Positions 1-7,911 of a DNA stretch of 45,027 nucleotides are shown here, piece by piece. Made by a program: the position numbers and the translations under genes. Where the stretch lies: contig JABHXA010000005.1 of the NCBI GenBank assembly GCA_018657495.1, positions 136,749 through 181,775 on the forward strand, written 5' to 3'. The stretch comes from Fidelibacterota bacterium (GTDB lineage Bacteria > Fidelibacterota > Marinisomatia > SCGC-AAA003-L08 > JACNLC01). A model generated the notes under the pieces. That model ran no database searches. It saw nothing but the letters and a program-made list of their open reading frames with translations, and had not been told where the DNA came from. Every line of letters begins with the position of its first letter. The first letter of the stretch is position 1.

Positions 1-210
1 AATGCATCTCCTGAAGTATTGGCATCCCGTATCAAGAATTCCGTAAAAAGACCCGTTTTGAACTCCTCTCAACCTATGAACGAACAATTTTCTAAAATTT
101 GGGAAAGCCGTAAGGACTGGTATCACTCCACTGCCGATCTAACCCTTGAGACAGATGAATTAACATCGAATGATGTCTCCGAAAAGATAATAGACTTGCT
201 TTTTAATTAA
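1..210 (+). CDS. aroK: Shikimate kinase, C-terminal part (gene begins before the window)
   Basis: The frame is open from base 1 and ends at the TAA at 208-210, so only about the last 69 residues are present. They read as the end of a P-loop shikimate kinase, which phosphorylates shikimate on the 3-hydroxyl in chorismate synthesis. Visible are the lid-type stretch with R-I-x5-RPVL, an 'ESRKDWYHSTADLTLET' segment matching the family's R-x2-Y-x3-A end region, and a short terminal helix. The P-loop lies outside the window. Identity is supported mainly by aroB and aroQ downstream on the same strand, with one unrelated gene between. A TTG at 19 could be mistaken for a start, but the reading frame continues upstream of it. 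Confidence 0.75.
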   Translation, partial: NASPEVLASRIKNSVKRPVLNSSQPMNEQFSKIWESRKDWYHSTADLTLETDELTSNDVSEKIIDLLFN

Positions 211-231
211 TCAATAGAATGGTGAATAAAT

Positions 232-996
232 ATGGATATTAGATATGCTGTACTCATTGATGGTGACAACATTCCATCTGCATATATCAAAGAAATGATG
301 GAAGAAATCGCCAAGTATGGAAATCCCACAATCAAGAGAATTTATGGCGATTGGACAAAACCTAATCTATCAAAGTGGAAGAATCTTCTCCTGGAAAATG
401 CGATTACGCCAATCCAGCAGTATGGCTACACAACCGGTAAGAATGCCACCGATTCTGCCATGATAATTGACGCCATGGATATTTTATATTCTGAAAAAGT
501 CAATGGCTTCTGCCTTGTTTCAAGCGATAGCGATTTCACCAAATTGGCAACGCGCCTTCGAGAAGCTGGAATGCATGTATTGGGGATTGGCGAGAAAAAA
601 ACGCCCAATCCATTTATCGTTGCCTGCGATAAATTCATCTACATCGAAATTCTAAAAAATCAATCCGAAGATAATGAGTCAGAAATAACCAGGAACAAAC
701 CGTCGGCAAAAAGTAATTTCGATAAAATAACGCCAAAGGTAATCAGACTGATTTCAACCACAATATCCGATCTTGCCGATGACGATGGTTGGGCTTTTTT
801 GGGAGATGTGGGTAGTCTTTTACAAAAAAAGCAACCAAATTTTGATTCTAGGAATTTTGGATTCCAAAAATTAACTCCTTTGATAAATTCAATTACTATT
901 TTTGAAATTGAACAGCGGGAAAGTCCCAGGGGCCGCTTCAAGTTAATTTATGTAAGAATAAAAGAGAAGAAGACAAAAATAAAAAAAAGGCAGTAG
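232..996 (+). CDS. NYN-domain (LabA/DUF88-like) protein with C-terminal OST-HTH/LOTUS domain
   Basis: This 254-residue protein has an N-terminal NYN domain (about residues 4-140), a PIN-like metal-dependent RNase fold. The expected acidic residues are visible: D10 and D12-N13 in 'LIDGDNI', D74 and D80 in 'TDSAMIIDAMDIL', and D99/D101 in 'SSDSDF'. Residues about 165-243 ('DDGWAFLGDVGSLLQKKQPN' onward) look like an OST-HTH/LOTUS winged-helix RNA-binding domain, followed by a Lys-rich tail. The two-domain layout is that of bacterial LabA-like proteins, inferred to be cytosolic and RNA-acting. It begins 21 bases after aroK and sits between aroK and aroB, probably co-transcribed. No substrate can be named. 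Confidence 0.88.
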   Translation: MDIRYAVLIDGDNIPSAYIKEMMEEIAKYGNPTIKRIYGDWTKPNLSKWKNLLLENAITPIQQYGYTTGKNATDSAMIIDAMDILYSEKVNGFCLVSSDSDFTKLATRLREAGMHVLGIGEKKTPNPFIVACDKFIYIEILKNQSEDNESEITRNKPSAKSNFDKITPKVIRLISTTISDLADDDGWAFLGDVGSLLQKKQPNFDSRNFGFQKLTPLINSITIFEIEQRESPRGRFKLIYVRIKEKKTKIKKRQ

Positions 997-1080
997 TTAT
1001 TTTTTGTTGTGATTACTTGGTGTTTAGATATAAATATTGAGATAATCATCGATATGAAAAAATCATAAGACCAGAAAGAT

Positions 1081-2193
1081 ATGATCGAAAACCACCATAC
1101 TATTACTGTAAATACTGAATCAAACGGCTATAATATCTTAATTGGCAATGGCATTTTGAATGATATCCATAAATTTATTGATCCATTCAATCATGGCCAG
1201 AAGTGGGTTATTATCACACACCGGAACATCTGGAATCTTTATGGAAAAGAACTATCATCCACATTGATAATAAATCAAATTGCACCGACTGTTATATTTG
1301 TCGACGAGGGTGAAAATTCAAAATCTCTTAAAACGGCAGCGTCTATTTATTCCCAATTGATTCAACTGGGATGCGACCGTTCTTCATACTTACTTGCTTT
1401 TGGCGGTGGAGTGATTGGAGATCTCACTGGATTCATCGCTGCTACTTTTATGAGGGGCATGCCGTATATCCAGATACCCACTTCTCTTCTTGCCATGGTG
1501 GATTCATCAGTTGGTGGCAAAACTGCCGTAAACATTTCTGAGGGTAAGAATCTGGTGGGAGTTTTTTATCAGCCGCAAATGGTTCTCATCGATCCTCAAC
1601 TATTAAAATCATTACCTCAACGGGAAATTTATTCTGCCATAGCAGAAATAATAAAAACAGCCTCTATATACGATCACTCATTTTTTAATATTCTCTCATC
1701 CATTATCACATCCTACAATGAAACTGGGGATGTCAGCTTATTCACTGAAGCAATTTTTGAATCCTGCAAAATTAAATCTGAGGTAGTCTCACAGGATGAA
1801 AAGGAATCGGGTATTCGGAAGATTCTGAATTTTGGACACACTGTAGGACATGCCCTGGAAACCACATTAGGACACGGGAATATCCGTCATGGAGAAGCGG
1901 TGGCATACGGAATGTTATGTGCCGGGTTTATTTCAAATAAATATGGAACTGCCTGTGGTCTATCACAAAACCTCTCAGAAAATAATTGGCAGGCTCTCCA
2001 GAATTTGATTCACCTATTACCTCTTCCCGATATAAAAATAATTGATACAGATCAAATTATTCAGATCATTCGTCATGATAAAAAAAATATGGGTGACATT
2101 CGCAATTTTATACTATTGGAGGAACCGGGAAAACCAGTAATTTCATCTCTTGTCAGTGAAGAAATAATTAAAATATCTCTGGAGAAAGTATGA
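1081..2193 (+). CDS. aroB: 3-dehydroquinate synthase
   Basis: A full-length 370-residue AroB, which converts DAHP to 3-dehydroquinate using NAD+ and a divalent metal. The NAD-binding 'GGGVIGDLTGFIA' lies near residues 108-120, followed by 'PTSLLAMVDSSVGGKTAVN' (about 133-151). The metal ligands are visible as E189 ('AEIIK'), H253 in 'NFGHTVGHALE' and H270 in 'RHGEAVAYGM'. Length is normal for the family. The start ATG at 1081 follows an AGAAAGAT stretch. Its last codons overlap the aroQ start (ATGA-type, 4 bases), indicating translational coupling. No missing catalytic residue was seen. Confidence 0.97.
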   Translation: MIENHHTITVNTESNGYNILIGNGILNDIHKFIDPFNHGQKWVIITHRNIWNLYGKELSSTLIINQIAPTVIFVDEGENSKSLKTAASIYSQLIQLGCDRSSYLLAFGGGVIGDLTGFIAATFMRGMPYIQIPTSLLAMVDSSVGGKTAVNISEGKNLVGVFYQPQMVLIDPQLLKSLPQREIYSAIAEIIKTASIYDHSFFNILSSIITSYNETGDVSLFTEAIFESCKIKSEVVSQDEKESGIRKILNFGHTVGHALETTLGHGNIRHGEAVAYGMLCAGFISNKYGTACGLSQNLSENNWQALQNLIHLLPLPDIKIIDTDQIIQIIRHDKKNMGDIRNFILLEEPGKPVISSLVSEEIIKISLEKV

Positions 2194-2627
2194 ATATTCT
2201 GGTTATCAACGGACCAAATATGAACCTGCTGGGAGAGCGGGAACCTGAAATTTATGGATCGGCTACTCTTGAGGAGTTGATGATGTGGTTGGAGACATCC
2301 CCTGAAGCAACGGGGCATAATTTTAAATTTTATCAGTCCAATCACGAAGGACAAATTATCAATACAATCCATGATGAACGTCATTGGGCTCAGGGCATTA
2401 TCATTAATCCCGCCGCTTTTTCCCATTATTCATATGCCATCAGGGATGCCATTTCTGCGGTGAATATTCCCACCGTTGAGGTTCATTTGTCAGATATTTA
2501 CGGGCGGGAAGAGTTTAGACAGGTTTCGGTAATATCAAAAATTTGTGTCGGCCGCGTTTCTGGTCTTGGTAAGGATAGTTATCTTGAAGGATTAACAATT
2601 CTACTGAGACATATTATTACCGATTAA
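2190..2627 (+). CDS. aroQ: Type II 3-dehydroquinate dehydratase
   Basis: A 145-residue small dehydratase of the type II class, removing water from 3-dehydroquinate to give 3-dehydroshikimate. The class signature 'INGPNMNLLGEREPEIYG' opens the protein and carries the catalytic Tyr (Y22). 'YQSNHEGQIINTIHD' and the catalytic-His segment 'NPAAFSHYSYAIRDA' follow. The usual 'HLSNIHARE' substrate loop reads 'HLSDIYGRE' here, a mild divergence that keeps the H, S and R-E. The start overlaps the aroB stop by 4 bases and 'GGAGAAAG' lies just upstream, so the two are coupled in one operon. Confidence 0.95.
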   Translation: MNILVINGPNMNLLGEREPEIYGSATLEELMMWLETSPEATGHNFKFYQSNHEGQIINTIHDERHWAQGIIINPAAFSHYSYAIRDAISAVNIPTVEVHLSDIYGREEFRQVSVISKICVGRVSGLGKDSYLEGLTILLRHIITD

Positions 2628-2652
2628 TTAAGTATCACCAAGGTCAGAATAA

Positions 2653-3027
2653 ATGAAGTTTCTCCTGTTTTTACCAGTTGTTTTTAGTACTTTACTTATA
2701 AGTGCCCATTTTTTTCGCAGTGGAAATATGATCTTTGTGGCGGTATGTCTGTTGATGCCCTTCATTTTATTTGTTAGAAAAACCTGGACGCCAAAAGTGG
2801 TGCAGATATTCCTAATACTTGCCAGCGCCGAATGGCTTTGGACTGCTTATACTTCAATGATTGAAAGAATGCAATACGGTGTTTCATGGGGAAGAATGGT
2901 AATCATTCTTGTCACCGTTGCGTTGGTTACTTTTTTATCAAGCCTGGTCTTTAGATCAAAAACATTGATGAATCATTATATGGGCGACATAAATGATACA
3001 GCCGATTTAGATAGAAATTCTGTGTAG
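2653..3027 (+). CDS. Small integral membrane protein of unknown function
   Basis: A 124-residue protein that I do not recognise. Hydrophobicity by eye suggests four membrane segments: about residues 2-20, 26-40, 48-65 and 80-98. They are separated by short basic loops, and the polar C-tail ends in an acidic stretch with 'DINDTADLDRN'. There is no Cys and no obvious catalytic motif. It begins 25 bases after aroQ with a weak AAGGTCAG ribosome site, so it is probably the last gene of the shikimate cluster. The next 258 bases are non-coding leader of the Moco operon. Function is unknown. Confidence 0.7.
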   Translation: MKFLLFLPVVFSTLLISAHFFRSGNMIFVAVCLLMPFILFVRKTWTPKVVQIFLILASAEWLWTAYTSMIERMQYGVSWGRMVIILVTVALVTFLSSLVFRSKTLMNHYMGDINDTADLDRNSV

Positions 3028-3126
3028 CTGAATCATATTTTATTATATTCTCCATTCCTATTCGTAATTTTTAGAACAATTATATAAATAATTCTCCGAT
3101 TTTGATGACCTAAAGACAATATCTAT

Positions 3127-3262
3127 GGTTTTCAAAACGATGGAAAAAGGATTCCCGATTGTGTGTAGCAATTGAAGGGTTGACAGAGAAATCGGTCAGC
3201 CTCCCGTATTGGAAAGGAGATAATCACCCATTTTGGGTGTTCTGCCATCTCACCGGAGTTTT
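3127..3262 (+). promoter_or_regulatory. Structured 5' leader of the Moco operon; candidate Moco/Tuco-type riboswitch
   Basis: The 258-base gap before moaA holds several complementary segments. CCGATT (3155-3160) can pair with AATCGG (3190-3195). CACCC-ATTTT-GGGTG (3225-3239) is a perfect 5-bp hairpin. A CCTCC (3200-3204) faces a GGAAAGGAG (3211-3219), and CTCACCGGAG (3249-3258) lies 28 bases before the start codon. Known Moco-responsive leaders sit upstream of moaA operons and contain comparable CCTCC- and ACCGGAG-like elements, so position and composition fit. I could not fold the sequence or align it to the family, so the class assignment is a hypothesis. A tungsten-cofactor variant or an unrelated attenuator remains possible. 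Confidence 0.42.
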
Positions 3263-3285
3263 AATTCAAATAACCTTATTTATAA

Positions 3286-4263
3286 ATGATAAAAGATCAA
3301 TTCGACCGAATATTCGATTACATCCGCATTGCAGTGAATGAGAAATGCAATCTTAGATGTATTTATTGTATGCCTGAAACCGGTATAGCATTCAAACCTG
3401 AAAAAGATTTACTTTCGAAAGATGAGATTGTCCGTGTGGTTAGAACTCTTTCCGCCAATGGACTCAATAAAGTTCGTCTGACAGGTGGGGAACCGCTATT
3501 GAGAAATGATATAGTTGATATCGTTAAAGATATCCATCAATCATCTATCGAATCTATCAACATGACTACAAACGGATTATTGCTTCATAAATATCTAGAA
3601 CCGCTTGTTGAAGCAGGATTATCCGGTTTCAATCTCAGTTTGGATACAATCCGCAATGATCGGTTTCATCAGATAACTCGTCGAGATAAGCTGGATCAGG
3701 TAATGGAAAACTTACATTTTGCACTTAGTATCCCAGGGATCACCGTTAAAGTGAATACGGTGCTTATGCGGGAAATAAATGAGGATGACCTACCCGGTTT
3801 TATTAATCTTGCAAAGGAATTACCAATAACCATCCGTTTTATTGAATTGATGCCGTTTGATGATTTTCAAATTTGGAAAACCGGTAAATTTATGGGTGTT
3901 GAATTCATTCTTGAACGGATAAAAAAAATCATCCCGGACTTCATAGGTGAGTATGGCAGTAAAACTGAACAGTATTATTTCAAACCTGAAGGATATAAAG
4001 GTGCCCTGGCAATTATTCCAGCATATACCCGATCATTATGTGGACAATGTGATCGGATTCGCTTAACTGCTGATGGTTGCATCCGCAATTGTTTATTTTC
4101 AAATACAGAATACAACCTAAAAGATCTTATGCGGAATGGCGGTAGTGATGAAGAAATTCTGTTATTTATAAAAAATGCTATGTGGCATAAACCGCTTGAT
4201 GGTTTTGAAGCTGAAAAACTGAACAAGCAAGTTCGCACCAGTATGACACAAATTGGTGGATAA
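3286..4263 (+). CDS. moaA: GTP 3',8-cyclase (radical SAM, first step of Moco synthesis)
   Basis: A 325-residue MoaA, which with MoaC turns GTP into cyclic pyranopterin monophosphate. The SAM-binding cluster motif is C21-x3-C25-x2-C28 in 'CNLRCIYCMP'. The GTP-side cluster is C252-x2-C255-x13-C269 in 'CGQCDRIRL...GCIRNCLF'. 'RLTGGEPLLR' (about 64-73) and the conserved terminal Gly-Gly ('TQIGG') are both present. Length is typical. The ATG at 3286 places the family's N-terminal 'FDRIFDYIRIAVNEKCNLRC' correctly; no strong Shine-Dalgarno is visible. It is the first gene of a six-gene Moco operon under a structured leader, 21 bases before the moaC-mogA fusion. Confidence 0.97.
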   Translation: MIKDQFDRIFDYIRIAVNEKCNLRCIYCMPETGIAFKPEKDLLSKDEIVRVVRTLSANGLNKVRLTGGEPLLRNDIVDIVKDIHQSSIESINMTTNGLLLHKYLEPLVEAGLSGFNLSLDTIRNDRFHQITRRDKLDQVMENLHFALSIPGITVKVNTVLMREINEDDLPGFINLAKELPITIRFIELMPFDDFQIWKTGKFMGVEFILERIKKIIPDFIGEYGSKTEQYYFKPEGYKGALAIIPAYTRSLCGQCDRIRLTADGCIRNCLFSNTEYNLKDLMRNGGSDEEILLFIKNAMWHKPLDGFEAEKLNKQVRTSMTQIGG

Positions 4264-4284
4264 TCACAAATAGGGAGAATCATT

Positions 4285-5241
4285 ATGAATGATTTTACAC
4301 ATATCGATAACGATGGCAATCTGAGAATGGTAGATGTTACTGATAAATTGACAACTTCCAGAAGAGCCGTTGCCGAATCAGCAATTACTCTAAACAAGAC
4401 TACAATTCAACAAATTCAAGATAGCAAGATACCAAAGGGCAATGTCCTGACGGCTGCAAAAATCGCTGGTATCCAGGCAGCAAAACTGACAAGTCAAATT
4501 ATTCCCCTCTGTCATCCAATCCCTATTACCTTTGCGGATATCCAATTTTCGATTGGAGAAGATAACATCAGAATTACTTCAACTATTAGGGCCAATGATT
4601 CGACGGGTATTGAAATGGAAGCCCTCACCGCTGCATCTGCTGCTGCCCTGACTATTTATGATATGTGTAAAGCAGTGGATAGAAATATGACAATAGGACC
4701 TACCATGTTAATTTCAAAAACTGGTGGGAAATCTTCCGACCATCTTGAGAGTTTTCGTCCTGTTACTGCTATTCTTGTTCTTTCAGATAGTGTTTCTAAA
4801 GGGATATCTGAAGATATCTCTGGTGAAATATTAAAAAAGGGGTTCTCAAATGCAGGCTGTTCTATCAAACATTTCGAAATAATACCGGATAATAAAAAGG
4901 ATATTGAGTTTTGTATTCAATCCTGGATTATGGAAGGTGTGGATTTGATTCTTACCACAGGTGGAACCGGTTTGGGCTCTCGTGATAATACTGTTCAGGT
5001 TGTCAGTCCATTACTGCAAAAACGTCTTCATGGAATTGAGGAAGCCCTCCACCGATATGGTTCTACAAAAAACAAACGGGCGATGTTATCCCGTCTTATC
5101 GCCGGTAGCGTCAGCAGTTCAATGATTATCTGTTTACCGGGCAGTCCAGGAGCAGTTAGAGATGCCGTAAATGTGTTAATCCCGACGATTTTTCATGGAT
5201 TTGATATGATCAAAGGAAAGGCTCACAATAAGAATCACTAA
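4285..5241 (+). CDS. moaC/mogA: Bifunctional MoaC-MogA/MoaB fusion (cPMP synthase plus molybdopterin adenylyltransferase)
   Basis: A 318-residue fusion. Residues about 1-152 are MoaC, which forms cyclic pyranopterin monophosphate from the MoaA product. They show 'IIPLCHPIPIT', the 'GIEMEALTAASAAALTIYDM' helix (about 108-127) and 'ISKTGGKSS'. Residues about 157-314 are a MogA/MoaB domain, which adenylates molybdopterin before Mo insertion by MoeA. They show 'ILVLSDSVSKG', 'LILTTGGTGLGSRDNT' and 'MIICLPGSPGAVRDAV'. The join is a short 'DHLESFRP' linker. GGGAGA precedes the ATG. The 3' end overlaps the TSUP start (TAATG). Such fusions occur in other bacteria; here it replaces two separate genes. 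Confidence 0.95.
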   Translation: MNDFTHIDNDGNLRMVDVTDKLTTSRRAVAESAITLNKTTIQQIQDSKIPKGNVLTAAKIAGIQAAKLTSQIIPLCHPIPITFADIQFSIGEDNIRITSTIRANDSTGIEMEALTAASAAALTIYDMCKAVDRNMTIGPTMLISKTGGKSSDHLESFRPVTAILVLSDSVSKGISEDISGEILKKGFSNAGCSIKHFEIIPDNKKDIEFCIQSWIMEGVDLILTTGGTGLGSRDNTVQVVSPLLQKRLHGIEEALHRYGSTKNKRAMLSRLIAGSVSSSMIICLPGSPGAVRDAVNVLIPTIFHGFDMIKGKAHNKNH

Positions 5242-6002
5242 TGTCTGATTTGATTTTCCCAATGCCTGCAGTTGCTGCAATATTTTTTGTGGTATCTTTT
5301 ATTTACTCCACAATAGGATTGGGTGGTGGTTCATCCTATACTGCTCTACTCGCAATTTTTGGTCTGAGTTATCGCTTGATTCCAGGTGTATCTCTCACCT
5401 TGAATATAATCGTCACGACTCTTGGTGCTATCAATTTTATCAGGAATGGATATGGAAAAATCTCACTTATCCTTCCATTCATCATTACTTCCATTCCCAT
5501 GTCATATATTGGAGCGATGGTTCCTTTACCAGCTAAATTATTTCACTTCATTCTAATGGTCTCTCTGATCATTGTCGCCTGCAGAATTTATCTTGCATCT
5601 GATATAAAAATTAAAGCAACTCTGAATAAAAAACAGCAAATTGGTTTTTCGATGATGATTGGCATTTTACTTGGATTTCTTTCCGGAGCGATTGGAATTG
5701 GCGGTGGTGTATATCTGGTACCTATCATTATCATTTTAGGTATTGGAAGTCAAAAGGAAGCTGCCGCCGCAGGGGCTGTATTTATTATTGTGAATTCAGT
5801 ATCAGGTCTGTTTGCCCGAATCCAGTTGAATGAAATTGATTTTATGGCTATTCTGCCGCTGATTGTCGCCGTAATACTAGGTGGGTTTTCTGGTTCAATG
5901 CTAGGATCGTCAAAAATCAAACCTGAAACGATGCAAAAGTTATTGGGAATGGTAATTTTATTGGGAATTATCTTTTTATTTAGAAAGGTTTTTCTATTAT
6001 GA
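5241..6002 (+). CDS. TSUP (TauE/SafE) family membrane transporter inside the Moco operon
   Basis: A 253-residue, strongly hydrophobic protein with about eight membrane segments in two repeats. Each repeat opens with the family's glycine-rich motif: 'YSTIGLGGGSSYTALLAIFG' near residue 22 and 'SGAIGIGGGVYLVPIIIILG' near residue 149. TSUP proteins export or import anions such as sulfite, sulfoacetate or other organosulfur compounds. The substrate here cannot be read from sequence. The start codon overlaps the moaC-mogA stop by one base, and the stop overlaps the moeA start by four (ATGA), so it is translationally embedded in the Moco operon. That makes a role linked to molybdenum, sulfur or molybdoenzyme substrates plausible, but this is inferred. 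Confidence 0.92.
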   Translation: MSDLIFPMPAVAAIFFVVSFIYSTIGLGGGSSYTALLAIFGLSYRLIPGVSLTLNIIVTTLGAINFIRNGYGKISLILPFIITSIPMSYIGAMVPLPAKLFHFILMVSLIIVACRIYLASDIKIKATLNKKQQIGFSMMIGILLGFLSGAIGIGGGVYLVPIIIILGIGSQKEAAAAGAVFIIVNSVSGLFARIQLNEIDFMAILPLIVAVILGGFSGSMLGSSKIKPETMQKLLGMVILLGIIFLFRKVFLL

Positions 6003-7237
6003 TTACTTATTTCGAAGCAAAAGAAATTATAAACTCAAGTATCCCAAAATCACTTGAAGAATCGATCAGGTTCGATCAATCCCTGGGAAGGACATTATCA
6101 AACGATATTTACTCTCTATTCCCCCAGCCGCGATTTGACAATTCTGCCATGGACGGATTTGCCGTTCGTTGGCAAGACACCCTTAATGCCAGCAATGATA
6201 CTCCAATTGTGCTAAATGTTATTGGCGTAGTCCCTGCCGGGAAATCTTCTAACCTGGTAGTATCAGAAGGTCATTGTACTCAAATCATGACGGGAGGGAA
6301 ATTGCCCATCGGTGCCAATTCAGTGATCATGGTAGAAAATACCAGTGGTTTTGAATCTGAAGCAGTTAAAATATACAAACCGGCTACCAATGGTCAGAAT
6401 ATCCGCTATGCCGGTGAGGAAATTCCAAAGGACAGATTACTCATCAAAAAAGGTACGCAGGTTACACCTGCTGAAATTGGCATCATTGCCACATTTGGTC
6501 TTGAGTATATCACTGTTTTCAAAAAGCCGGTTGTTTCTATTTTTGGCCTCGGGGATGAACTGCTTGAACCCGGTCTCCCGTTGGAAGAAGGGAAAATATA
6601 TAATTCAAATCTTCACGTTATCAGCAATCTGGTTAAAGAGAGCGGTGGTATCATCAAATCTTCAATTTTATTAAGAGATGATCGACATGAGATTGAATCC
6701 TGGTTTTCAAGAGCTTTGCAAACATCTGATGTTGTGATTTCATCGGCAGGAATTTCTATGGGTAGATATGATTATGTTAAAACAGCATTTAGTAACCTTG
6801 GTGTTGTCGAGAAATTTTGGAAAGTAGCTCAAAAACCAGGAAAACCTCTGTTTTTTGGTACCCTTGATAATAAACTAATTTTCGGATTACCAGGCAATCC
6901 AGTCTCTTCATTTATCGGATATCTAGAATATATTCATCCCGTGATCAAATTGATGTCGGGGCAGAATCAAGTACAAAAAATATCAGTACCCTTAATTGGA
7001 GAATATCCAGTAGAAAAGCTCAAGCATCGATTTATATTTGGTAAATGTGGAATTGTAAATGATCGTCTGATGTGTAAAGCATCCGCAAAAACCGGGTCAC
7101 ATATGCTTACTTCATCTTTGGGCTCAAACTGCATTATAGATGTGCCTCCCTCAAGTAAACCCGTAGTGGATGGTGAAATGGTCACCGTCAATCTATTATC
7201 AAATTTCACATCGGAGCAATTATTACATGAACGATAA
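5999..7237 (+). CDS. moeA: Molybdopterin molybdenumtransferase
   Basis: A 412-residue MoeA, which inserts molybdenum into adenylated molybdopterin. The N-terminal domain has 'FDNSAMDGFAVRW' (about 46-58) and 'GVVPAGKSS'. Later come 'GDELLEPG', 'ISSAGISMGRYDYVK' (about 248-262, the family's T/S-G-G-x-S-x-G-x-x-D region) and 'FGLPGNPVSSF' (about 299-309). The C-terminal domain IV follows. Length is typical (about 400-411). The ATGA overlap with the TSUP gene suggests coupling, and its 3' end overlaps moaD by 11 bases. The motif usually read as GG-S-x-G starts with 'SAGIS' here, a conservative change. Confidence 0.96.
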   Translation: MITYFEAKEIINSSIPKSLEESIRFDQSLGRTLSNDIYSLFPQPRFDNSAMDGFAVRWQDTLNASNDTPIVLNVIGVVPAGKSSNLVVSEGHCTQIMTGGKLPIGANSVIMVENTSGFESEAVKIYKPATNGQNIRYAGEEIPKDRLLIKKGTQVTPAEIGIIATFGLEYITVFKKPVVSIFGLGDELLEPGLPLEEGKIYNSNLHVISNLVKESGGIIKSSILLRDDRHEIESWFSRALQTSDVVISSAGISMGRYDYVKTAFSNLGVVEKFWKVAQKPGKPLFFGTLDNKLIFGLPGNPVSSFIGYLEYIHPVIKLMSGQNQVQKISVPLIGEYPVEKLKHRFIFGKCGIVNDRLMCKASAKTGSHMLTSSLGSNCIIDVPPSSKPVVDGEMVTVNLLSNFTSEQLLHER

Positions 7238-7478
7238 AATGAAAGTGACAATCCGCTGTTTTTCACTACTGAAATATGAAACGGGTAAATCCATATTATC
7301 AATTGAATGTCCAGTTGGATCTGATACCGAAACCGTTTATCAGCAGTTTATCTCAAATTACCCGGGATTAAAGGATCTTCCAATAAGAACAGCTGTCAAC
7401 AAAGAGTATATTAGTGAGAAAATTGAATTATATGATGGGGATGAAATTTCCTTCATCCCACCTGTTTCAGGAGGTTGA
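7227..7478 (+). CDS. moaD: Molybdopterin synthase small (sulfur-carrier) subunit
   Basis: An 83-residue ubiquitin-like sulfur carrier that ends in the obligatory Gly-Gly ('PPVSGG'), which is thiocarboxylated to supply sulfur to MoaE. I place the start at ATG 7227, which has GGAG at 7213-7216 about ten bases upstream; another ATG at 7239 is possible. An upstream extension to 7170 would only duplicate moeA coding sequence and adds nothing MoaD-like. It overlaps the moeA 3' end by 11 bases and is followed 6 bases later by moaE. The activating E1-type enzyme MoeB is not in this window. Confidence 0.92.
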   Translation: MNDKMKVTIRCFSLLKYETGKSILSIECPVGSDTETVYQQFISNYPGLKDLPIRTAVNKEYISEKIELYDGDEISFIPPVSGG

Positions 7479-7484
7479 TGATCT

Positions 7485-7904
7485 ATGGTCAAGACAATAA
7501 TTACGATGGACCCCATAAAATCTGTTCCTGAAAATGATACGCATACCAATGACGGGGCTGAATTGGTTTTTCACGGCAGGGTGCGAGATACAGAAAATGA
7601 TGAAATTATTGTCTCCCTTGATTACGAGCATTATCCTGAAATGGCCGAAAAGGAGCTTCAGATCCTTGGGGAAAAGACAGTGAGAAAATTCCCTATTTCC
7701 GAATTATACTGCATCCACAGAGTGGGAGAAATTCCAATTGGTCATTTGTCCATGCAGGTGATTATATGGTCTCCTCATCGATTGGAGGCAATAGAGGCAA
7801 TGACCTGGTTTATTTCAACTTTGAAAAGAGATGTCCCCATTTGGAAACATGCTGTATTCGCCGATGGTCGACGAATCCCCTCAAAATGTGATCATGATCA
7901 TTAA
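7485..7904 (+). CDS. moaE: Molybdopterin synthase catalytic subunit
   Basis: A 139-residue MoaE, which transfers two sulfurs from MoaD onto cyclic pyranopterin monophosphate. The core motifs are all present: 'FHGRVRDTEND', 'YEHYPEMAEKEL', 'IHRVGEIPIGHLSMQVIIWS', 'PHRLEAIEA' and the catalytic-lysine region 'LKRDVPIWKHAVF'. A strong AGGAGG lies within the end of moaD about ten bases before the ATG, so this start is well supported. The tail is His/Asp-rich ('CDHDH'). It is the last recognisable Moco gene of the operon; the radical SAM gene follows after 7 bases. Confidence 0.96.
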   Translation: MVKTIITMDPIKSVPENDTHTNDGAELVFHGRVRDTENDEIIVSLDYEHYPEMAEKELQILGEKTVRKFPISELYCIHRVGEIPIGHLSMQVIIWSPHRLEAIEAMTWFISTLKRDVPIWKHAVFADGRRIPSKCDHDH

Positions 7905-7911
7905 TCCACCA

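Noticed and set aside
232..996. NYN protein as part of a defence or toxin-antitoxin system
   Set aside because: No antitoxin or defence genes adjoin it; it sits in a biosynthetic cluster and the domain alone is not evidence of defence.
3159..3341. Open frame of 60 codons through the moaA leader and moaA start
   Set aside because: It overlaps the structured leader and the moaA N-terminus, has no family character, and moaA clearly starts at 3286.
7170..7226. Longer N-terminus for MoaD starting inside moeA
   Set aside because: The extra residues duplicate moeA coding in another frame; GGAG at 7213-7216 supports the ATG at 7227.
7831..7911. Earlier start for the radical SAM gene inside moaE
   Set aside because: It would overlap moaE by 74 bases and the added residues look like out-of-frame moaE sequence; 7894 or 7912 is more likely.
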